DNA of 10,434 nucleotides from Allomyces macrogynus ATCC 38327. Taxonomy: Eukaryota; Blastocladiomycota; Blastocladiomycetes; Blastocladiales; Blastocladiaceae. The stretch lies in assembly GCA_000151295.1 (NCBI GenBank), contig GG745353.1, forward strand, positions 96,814 to 107,247, given 5' to 3'. A program made the translations under genes and the position numbers. This document shows, piece after piece, positions 1-6,373 of this stretch (its first letter is position 1; the number at the start of each line of letters is the position of its first letter). Under the pieces are notes generated by a model. The model saw only the letters and a list, made by a program, of their open reading frames with translations, did not search any database and had not been told where the DNA came from.

Positions 1-19
1 GGGCAGCGACAGGAGCGGC

Positions 20-199
20 TCAAACGGATCGTTCAAAGTAAATGGCGGCTGCGTCGGCGGCCGACGGGAGCAGAAGGTCGGCGAGCGGGTCGTCGTCGAC
101 GCGCATGAGCAGGGCGCCGAGGTCGAGGACCGACGTGCGCGAGGGCACGGCGGCGGCGGCAGCGGCGTGCAGGCAGTCGGGCGGGAAGAGCGCGGCCAT
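20..199 (-). CDS. N-terminal part of an unrecognised protein, reaching the left edge
   Basis: An open frame begins at the ATG at 199 in a strong start context (CCGCCATGG) and reads about 59 codons to a TGA at 20-22. The product starts MAALFPPDCLHAAAAAAV and then has a Leu/Asp-rich stretch (DLGALLMRVDDDPLADLLLP) that looks helical and protein-like. A longer version of the frame exists upstream, to 418, but its extra part is rich in Ser, Pro, Arg and His, like non-coding GC-rich DNA here, so the ATG at 199 is preferred. The terminal TGA lies inside a possible 5' splice site (GTTTGAG, GT at 25-24), so this is more likely a first exon whose gene continues leftwards than a complete 59-residue protein. 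No family is recognised. Confidence 0.45.
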   Translation of the reverse strand: MAALFPPDCLHAAAAAAVPSRTSVLDLGALLMRVDDDPLADLLLPSAADAAAIYFERSV

Positions 200-1188
200 G
201 GCGGGCGGGATTTTGAATTGATGGGCAGGCCGATGGTCGCGTCGGGATTGCTGTCGCAAGTGGTGTCGATGGCGGTGCTGTGAAGGTGGGCGTGATGGAC
301 GTTTTGAAGATGCCGTGGCATGTGTGCTGCCTGACGTGGGCAAGACACGCTTTTTGGAGCCAAGAGAAACAAGCGGACATGCGGGACAGGACGTGGGGAA
401 TGCGGGTGCCACGCGCAAGTCACGTCTAGCCTTGCCAATCGCGCGAGACAGTGCGAGACAACCACGCTTTCGCCGTCGTCGTGCTGTCGGCCGTTGGTTC
501 GGCTCCCGACGCGTGCAGCCTGTGCACTACTGACCTGGCCTCGCAGTGCCGCTCGCATTGACAGTACCATCTCACCCGTGTGCGAGCGCGCCCACCCCTC
601 CTGTATTTACATTCCCCACCGACCACGCTGCAACCACGGTCTGCGCAACTGGAGAGGAGAAAGGAAAGGGGTGGACCACGGCACCAGGCCGCCATATCAA
701 GTCGTGCGCCGAGCGAGCGCAGAACAAGGCAAGACCAAAGAAAGCACAGGAATAGAACGAACAAGTAGCGGGGTAGGTCGCGCCGCGTGACTTGGCAGCT
801 GGAATCATGGCCAAAAATGTACACAACCGAAAAAACAGCAATGCCGACAAATAAGGAGAAAGCACACAACGAACAATGAATAAAAATGAAATGCATGGAA
901 CGCGACCCCGTTTTCAAGTTCCCCTTTGTCGAGTCGCGCACGGCACATCGGACCTCGCTCGCGCCATGCCCAGCCGGGGCATGCCACCAAAAAGGTCAAC
1001 CGCGCACGCTCGGCGCTTGCCATTCCGCATCATCCACCCACGGGTAGTTCCCATCCACACCACGCGCGTCGTCCCCACCCACGTGTCGCGGGGGGCAGGA
1101 GCGACAGCGGCCAAGGAAGAGAGAGAGAAAAGAGCAATCAACACCCATCACCACTTCGCAGCAAGTGGGAGCCATCCGTCCGTGGCTT
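200..1188. other. intergenic region, no supported gene
   Basis: This stretch separates the start of the left-edge gene from the stop of the phosphatase-docking gene. Frames open here on both strands give products dominated by Arg, Pro, Ser, His and Cys and show no domain. Positions 870-895 are locally A-rich and contain AATAAA on the plus strand, but no plus-strand gene ends nearby. It would hold the 3' end of the gene at 1189-1737 and the promoter of the gene at 20-199. No RNA gene or clear repeat was seen. Confidence 0.5.
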
Positions 1189-1737
1189 CTACCACCGCCG
1201 CCGTTCCATTTCCTCGAGCATCGGCACGGGTTCGGGCCCAAACACCGATCCCGGGTCAACCCCGTGGTGTGCGCCGCATGCCGTGCACTCGGTCGACTGC
1301 CCGCGCGCGATCCAGGCCGGGTCCGTCAGGACGTGCAAGACGCGCTGGTGTTGCCGCTTCATGAGCGACTTGAAAGCCAGCAGTTCAGCCATGTCGGCGT
1401 ACCGCAGCCGCGCCGACTTGGCCGTGCAGGTGCGGTCGTACTCGTCGCACGCCCACACGGTTGGGGGGAGGTCGCAGAAGGTGACCGTCTTTCGTGGTAC
1501 GCGTTGCGGCATCGAGGTCGCAGTAATGCTGTCGCTGTCGTGAAGGTCGCAGTCGTCCAAGTCGTCGCAGTCGTCGAGGTCGACATCAATATCCGAGTCG
1601 GTCGGCGATGGCGACGGCAGCGACCGCGCAGCCCGGTCCTGCACGTCGTCCTCCAAGTCGAGATCCATCAGGTCGTCGTCGACCACCGCACGCGCAGCAG
1701 CGCCACCGTCCGCGTCCTCCTCCTCCTCCTCTTCCAT
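1189..1737 (-). CDS. acidic protein with PP1-docking (RVxF-like) and EYDRT motifs
   Basis: This 182-residue frame runs from the ATG at 1737 to a TAG at 1189. Residues 2-8 are poly-Glu/Asp, and residues 20-70 are an Asp-rich, low-complexity tail with a DLDD/DCDD repeat. Residues 83-87 (KTVTF) fit the RVxF class of docking peptides for protein phosphatase 1. About 12 residues later comes EYDRT (99-103), then a predicted helix (112-130) with alternating Leu and Lys/Arg. The order VxF, YDR, helix resembles the C-terminal PP1-binding segment of yeast Bni4 and related small fungal proteins. A CTAC pair lies at 151-154. The inferred role is recruiting or regulating PP1; its location is unknown. The frame stays open for 16 codons before the ATG without another Met, so an upstream exon is possible. 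Coding status is fairly sure; PP1 binding is inferred from short motifs. Confidence 0.7.
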   Translation of the reverse strand: MEEEEEEDADGGAAARAVVDDDLMDLDLEDDVQDRAARSLPSPSPTDSDIDVDLDDCDDLDDCDLHDSDSITATSMPQRVPRKTVTFCDLPPTVWACDEYDRTCTAKSARLRYADMAELLAFKSLMKRQHQRVLHVLTDPAWIARGQSTECTACGAHHGVDPGSVFGPEPVPMLEEMERRRW

Positions 1738-2640
1738 GACTAAGTCTGACTCGCACCGCGCCGAATGCGGTGGCGACGGTGGCGGGACTCAACATGCTCA
1801 TGCACTGCTGCGGCAGCGGCAGCGGGCCGAGGCATCGGCGGCAGGGGCGGCGCCGTCGTGGCGCTCAGCGGTACATCGTCCTCGTAGTCGCACGGCAGGA
1901 CGGGCGGCGAGGTTGGGCGCGTCGGCGGCGCGAAACCCCAGTAGGGACGCGACGGTTCCACAGGCACGGAAAAGAAGTGGGTCTTGGCGAGCGCGCACGG
2001 CGCGCACTTGGCGGGTCCTGCACGTGCGTCGTCGAGTGGTCCTCGCGCCCGAGAAACAGGCCGGATGAGACAAACCGCGACATGAGCACGGTGGACAGGC
2101 GGATGGACAGGTCGGGTTGGAACGCGAGCGCGTGGTTTCACTGCAGGAGCGTGCGGTAAAGAGGAACACGCGCGGGAGCGGGTTCAGGTCGGCGACGAGC
2201 AGCAGCAGCACGACAGATCGAGCAGCAATCACGCGCGGGGACGGCGACGATGGAGCAGGTCGAGGAGCGAGTGCAGCGCGCAAGGATCGCAGCGGCAACC
2301 GCGGTTTTGCAGCAGAGGACACGCTTGATCAAACAGGATCAACGTGGGCACTTGAGAGCGTCGTGCGAGCGTGCAGCCAGGCGCTTGAGCCGAAACCGCC
2401 GCGGAGAAACGGAGCAGCCGAGTCGATGAGGACGCGCGCTTGACTGGAGGACGATCCAAGGCGTGCTCACAGATGTCGATGGTGCCGACGGCGTGCGGGG
2501 TATGTGCGCGCTGTCGTGGGTGGGGGTCGGGCAGGCAGGCAAGACGGACCGTGCGCGGGAGGGAGCAAGACGGTTCGTGCGGGGAACGGGAGAAAGCAAG
2601 AAAAGGAGAGAAGAAAGCGAAAACGGCTTGCGAGCAACCA
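1738..2640 (-). other. coding-like stretches that do not assemble (possible extra exons or a decayed gene)
   Basis: Reading the minus strand leftwards, several stretches look like protein but switch frame. One at about 2410-2229 includes SQVPTLILFDQACPLLQ and ALHSLLDLLH. One at about 2235-2155 includes SVVLLLLVADLNPLPRVFLF. One at about 2135-2020 includes DLSIRLSTVLMSRFVSSGLF. One at about 1985-1830 includes THFFSVPVEPSRPYWGF and CDYEDDVPL. A plausible intron acceptor (CTCCTGCAG) lies near 2141, but no set of GT-AG introns I tried joins the frames without meeting a stop. They could be exons of a gene that ends in the phosphatase-docking frame, a separate gene, or a pseudogene. No family was recognised. 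Confidence 0.2.
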
Positions 2641-3231
2641 AACAGCACGGCCCAGGGCCCGCGCTCGTCTTGAAGTCGAGTCGAAGTCGGCTGCGCCCTG
2701 CTGGTTTCGACCGACTGGCGGGGCGCTCGACCGGCGGCCGTGGCGCGCGCCGCCGCCGCAGCCCTCAACCACCTGGTCAGTCGGCCGTGGTGGTGGTGGT
2801 GCGTGCGCGTTATCGCGCGTTTGTCGGCTCATTTGCGCACCGACCGCGCGCGCCTCGCCCTCACGACGCCCTCGACGACGTGCTCCGTGCTCGTTCATTC
2901 ACTCATTCATTGATTGATTTACGCCCACTATACTCGCTGCGTTCGTTGTGTTCGCTGCCTTCGCTCTTGCGCGCGACGTGCCGATTCTCCTTTGTCGTTG
3001 AACGTCGCACGAGCACCACGCCAACCAGGAACCGAAACGATGGATGGACAGCAGGCACTGCCGCCAGTTCATTCGCATTTTTCGGGAGGCGGGTGCAATG
3101 GCATGGGCGCAACGGGCGGCACACGATTGCAGGCTGGAAAAGGGGCTGAAATGGCGCTTTCAGCGATATCGGCTCAACCTTGGCGACCAATGGCGTGGCA
3201 GTGGTGCTCGTTCGTGCGCAGAGAGAACAAA
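2641..3231 (+). promoter_or_regulatory. possible promoter and 5' leader of a plus-strand gene
   Basis: No supported gene lies here. Positions 2893-2919 carry ATTC/ATTG tetranucleotide repeats. A TATA-like TATAC follows at about 2929, then a pyrimidine-rich run with repeated TTCG (about 2935-2970), as is common at transcription starts of highly expressed fungal genes. An ATG at 3040 in the context AACGATGG opens a frame in phase with the ATG at 3232, and the frame continues far downstream. Promoter function is inferred only from composition and order. Confidence 0.25.
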
Positions 3232-3288
3232 ATGGCGCCACCTCCGCCTCCGCCGCCCACCAAGGCAGCAAGGAAGAAGAAATGGAAC
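3232..3288 (+). CDS. possible first exon resembling the N-terminus of ribosomal protein eS25
   Basis: The ATG at 3232 has a strong start context (ACAAAATGGCG) and reads MAPPPPPPPTKAARKKKWN, followed at once by a GT that could be a splice donor (3289-3290, GTGGTT). Eukaryotic eS25 (RPS25) proteins begin with a short Pro/Lys/Ala segment ending in a KKKW motif, followed by SKGKVKDK. The similarity is therefore to a short, low-complexity piece only. The rest of eS25 is not found before the CpG-poor transposon begins, nor in the bases after it. Either the gene was cut off by the insertion, its later exons were lost, or the likeness is accidental. The same frame happens to stay open into the transposase, so it could also be read as a longer N-terminus of that protein. 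Confidence 0.25.
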
Positions 3289-3429
3289 GTGGTTGCGCGT
3301 GGTTGTGCGGCAATGTCGGTGCTTTTGCTCGCGCAGCGTGAAGGCGCCGAGGCATCGAAGTGGGGGCGGCTGGTGGCGAGGCAGCCGGCCGCAGCGGGTC
3401 GAGGTCAGGACGCGAAGTGTCTAGCAACC

Positions 3430-5180
3430 GTGCATGTGACTAATATGGCTGTGCATTTGGGCCGTTGTTACATGACAAAAACACCTGTCAAAACTATCAT
3501 CTGCCAAAACTATCAGGAGCCTGCGACGATCTGCTGCAGGCAACGACAAGACCCTGAACAACACCACCCCGACCCACATCCAGCACTTCGCAAGTTCCAT
3601 TCCCAGCAACTGTGCCAATTCGCCGACCGCAAAATGACGATTAAGTGCGCGAAATATGATGCACCACTGTCCACCAGCCAGTACCAGATGATTCCACACA
3701 GCAGCAAGGAGGTGTTTGAAGACTGGTTGCAGCAACTTGACCTGCCCACCAACAACTTGGACTGCAAGTCCCCCAGCACAACTTTCAAGTACTTTGTCTG
3801 CTCACAGCATTTCCAACATTTCCAGTCGCATGACCACATGCAATGGCCATTTCAGCATGAGCGCCCTCCACCTCCACCACCACCTCTGCTGCTGCCTCTG
3901 CCTGCACCATCACTGCCACCAACAGACCCTCATGGCAATGAGATTGCTCGCCTACATGATCTCCTGGCTGTGGCACACTGCCAAAACGACATCCTCACCA
4001 AGGAGGTTCAGCAGTTGCACCTACAGAACCAGCAGCCTGACCATGACCACCTCAATGTGTGCCTGTCACTTCATGATCAATTGCTGCTTGTCCTAATGTT
4101 CCTCTGGCTGGGTGCACTGGAGCTTGACCTGGCATTCTGTTTCTGGGTCAGTTTGTTGACTGTCTTGCAAATGATCAACATGTGGACCCACTTTCTCACT
4201 TTGCAGCTGCAGTGCTTCCTGTGGCACACAATCCCCATCCCTCACCCAAATGCCATGGAGTGGGTATGGCACCACAACCAGCATGTCCTTCCATTTGTCA
4301 CTGCTGTCCTGGACATGACAGAAATCAAGATCACAACACCAGTGGACCTGATCTGTGCCATGACTCACTATGCATCCTACAAGTAGGGTCATACTGCAAA
4401 AATTTTTGATTGCTGTGCACTCTGTCAGCCTCTCACTCTGGTCGTCTTATGGGTACCCAGGCTGCATCACTGACCTGGCCATTGTCACTGACATGGGGGA
4501 CTTGCAGTTTGACCATTTACCTTGCAAAAACAGTGGCAACCTGGGCAATTATGGCAACAATCCTGGTGATGGTGATGATCTGCACCTGAACTTACTTGCA
4601 GACAAGGGTTTTGACAGTGGCTAATGTGGCTCTCCTTCACAGTTATCATTTGATTGTTCCTGTCAGCCAGCATGGTGGGGATGGTGGTGATGACAGGGAA
4701 GATGATTTCTTTGGTGCAAATGGGCAAGCTGTTGACATCAAAGTCTCTCCACCCCATGCTGACGTTTCTCCACCCAATGATCACACTGCTCAATTATCCA
4801 GCAATGCTGCACCTTGTCCTGATGTCATGGATGCAGGTGGTTCTGCAAATGGCTCAGATGATGATTCCAAGGAAGAGTTTGACATTGGGGTTGATTTGAA
4901 GGATGTGGTGGATGACCATCCTGTTCTGCTGCATGTGGGTGTGGTCATGGGCTATAATGGCTGTTGTCCTCATGGTGTTTTTCTGACCACAGCTCCTTGC
5001 ACTCACTCGACTACAGTTTTGCTTCAAGTGTGGCATGCTGTACCTCAACCTCATGGCAACCACCAAGCACCAGCACAGGAACACAAATTTCTGGAGACTG
5101 TCATGCAGCTTGTGCCAAGTATTTTTGGAATGCCGTCCACACCCATTTTTTGAATCGCAGCAGTCATTTGATGCACACAT
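3430..5180 (+). mobile_element. decayed ISL2EU-like (PIF/Harbinger superfamily) DNA transposon
   Basis: The block is identified by the transposase remnant it contains and by its composition. GC content is visibly lower than in the flanks, TG and CA are abundant, and CpG is nearly absent between 3661 and 5100. The limits are approximate. The left edge is taken where sequence character changes after 3421; the right edge is placed between the last transposase-like codons (5153) and the LRR-associated minus-strand frame (5195). I searched by eye for terminal inverted repeats and a short target-site duplication and found none, so the ends are probably eroded or lie slightly outside these limits. 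It lies between a possible ribosomal-protein exon and a broken LRR gene. Confidence 0.7.
3634..5153 (+). pseudogene. THAP-finger / HTH_Tnp_4 / DDE_Tnp_4 transposase, broken
   Basis: Read from the ATG at 3634. Residues 5-59 resemble a THAP zinc finger: Cys5, a central W and a closing CSQHF (Cys56, His59) with spacing in the family range. The second Cys is missing, with Tyr8 where it would be expected. Residues 78-100 are Pro-rich, and 101-138 look like a coiled coil (EIARLHDLL, LTKEVQQLHLQ). Residues 148-184 match the HTH_Tnp_4 pattern (LDLAFCFWVS). Asp227 lies in LDMTEIKITTP, the first catalytic Asp of DDE_Tnp_4, followed by YASYK and a TAG at 4384. After a frameshift near the A5T5 run (about 4400) the protein resumes in frame 2 with KFLIAVH, PGCITDLAIV (second Asp, codon at 4472) and LLADKGF (4595-4612). 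A second frameshift near 4612 leads into frame 3 (LLHSYHLIVPVS), then an acidic linker, ending at 5153. The final catalytic Glu was not located. Non-functional as read. Confidence 0.75.
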
Positions 5181-5194
5181 TACACTGCTTCGCG

Positions 5195-5389
5195 TCACAT
5201 CTCAATGAATCTCAATCGACCACAAATAATACAAACAGGCCCATCACAATCAATGTACTCAACATCAATCGGATAGCCCCCTTCCTCCTCCATTTCAATC
5301 GGATAACCTCCATGCCCAGTCGCCAAAATCGAGTAGCCTCCTTCGCTTCCCTTATGCAGTGGGCAGCAACTACAGGCGTCGCCGCGCCC
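5195..5389 (-). repeat. three-copy 30-bp tandem repeat in an open minus-strand frame
   Basis: Three diverged copies of a 30-bp unit occupy 5261-5290, 5291-5320 and 5321-5350, each with ATCGGATA- or ATCGAGTA-like cores exactly 30 bases apart. On the minus strand they translate as GSEGGYSILA, TGHGGYPIEM and EEEGGYPIDV, sharing GGY(P/S)I, with most differences in the core at third codon positions. The frame is open from 5389 to a TGA at 5195-5197 and is in phase with the LRR frame upstream, separated from it only by the TGA at 5390-5392. It may be the tail of the LRR protein, a separate short gene or exon, or edge sequence of the transposon. Confidence 0.6.
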
Positions 5390-5994
5390 TCAAATTCTGT
5401 TGCAGGCCAGACGATGGCGCAGCCGGATCAACCCACAATCTGTCACACTTGTCCTGTTGAAACACACGCACGTCAAATCGCGCGACCATGCAGCGACCAA
5501 CGCGTCGACGCTGGCTTCGCCAATCAGCTCGTTTTCACCCAGATCCAGGTGGACAAGTGTCAGCGGCAACGCCGTCACGATTTCTTGCATCGTGCAATCC
5601 AACATCCCGAAATCGGCCAGACTCAGCACGCGCAATGCCGGCCACATGAACACGCTGAGGCACACGAGCGGCGAGTGCCTCAGCGCGTTGCGATCGAGTG
5701 TCATCGTCGTGAGTGGGACAGATCGAGCGTGTGCAGCATCGGTGGTAGATGGTTCGAAAGCGCGTCCAGAAGGAGGGTCAGGTTCATGCCAAGCATTGCA
5801 AAACGACTGAGCGTGCGTGGCAAAAGCGGGAATGCCACTTTTCGAAGACCTTCGCGCAGTTCGCAGGGCATATTATGCATGAGGCCACTGGAGAACGTCA
5901 GGTCAACGAGGTTGGACGGGAACGGTTTGATTGGACCCTGCAGGTAATGTACGCTGCCGTCTATGAGTTGATTGATGCACACTCCCAGCGTCAC
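5390..5994 (-). pseudogene. leucine-rich-repeat protein, frame broken
   Basis: Two overlapping minus-strand frames together make one leucine-rich-repeat region. The first (5994-5701) includes LVDLTFSSG, LRKVAFPLLP, LSRFAMLGMNL and MLHTLDLSHS. The second (5704-5390) includes ALRVLSLADFGML, LVHLDLGENELIG and LTCVCFNRTSVTDCGL. The LDLSHS repeat unit is cut by a TGA, and the following repeat continues one base out of phase across a CGATGA overlap, so a single-base frameshift (real or a sequencing error) is the simplest reading; no intron fits so small a gap. LRR regions of this kind form a curved solenoid for protein binding, but the partner is unknown. The first frame might start as an exon at 5993 after a TAG acceptor; no convincing N-terminal domain such as an F-box was found upstream. 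The second frame ends at TGA 5390-5392, after which the same phase stays open to 5195. Confidence 0.6.
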
Positions 5995-6373
5995 CTACGT
6001 TTCAGCGGAGGGACGCAACTAGCGCGCACTGTCGGCCGCTGATAATTTCCGGCTGATTTGTCGAGGGTCCAGGGCGGATACGAGTCGAGCAGGAAATAGT
6101 GAGTGATGACCGCTGCTCCTTTTTGTGGATTGGGCTTTGTCAGTTTTCTTTCCATATATCGACCCAGCGACATTTTGCTCCCCAACACGGCAACTGGGAT
6201 TTGGAAAGACATTTCTTAATTCTCTTTCGGCATCGTCGCTGATGGCCAGGTCGCGAGGCCATGACAACGACTCCCACGGCAGAATCCCGCGACAAGAATG
6301 AAAATCATTTCTCTGGATCCACGATCCAATACTACACGCCCAAAGTGCACTTCCACTCAACCTCCCCCCCGCA
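5995..6373. other. gap between the LRR gene and the 3' end of the endopolyphosphatase gene
   Basis: Minus-strand frames cross this gap, including one from an ATG at 6212 beginning MSFQIPVAVLGSKMSLGRY, which ends next to the LRR start with a possible splice acceptor (ACGTAG at about 5994-5999). They have mixed, protein-like stretches but no recognisable domain. The gap could hold the 5' end of the LRR gene as well as the 3' untranslated part of the endopolyphosphatase gene. Confidence 0.3.

Noticed and set aside
426..941. 171-codon minus-strand frame with hydrophobic N-terminal stretches
   Set aside because: The hydrophobic part arises from T-rich reverse complement of an A-rich patch, and the rest is Arg/Cys-rich with no domain.
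926..1543. 205-codon plus-strand frame
   Set aside because: It overlaps the phosphatase-docking gene in antisense and shows only Arg/Ser/His-rich sequence.
2463..3149. 228-codon plus-strand frame
   Set aside because: Low-complexity Arg/Ser/Gly sequence in a GC-rich region, with no motif and no supporting start context.
3430..5180. Terminal inverted repeats and target-site duplication of the transposon
   Set aside because: The best candidates (GTGCAT-containing words near 3430-3460 and TGCACAC near 5172) match over too few bases to be convincing.
4964..5947. 327-codon plus-strand open frame
   Set aside because: It runs from the tail of the transposon across the repeat and antisense to the LRR gene; the product has no coherent domain and the minus strand gives a clear LRR pattern.
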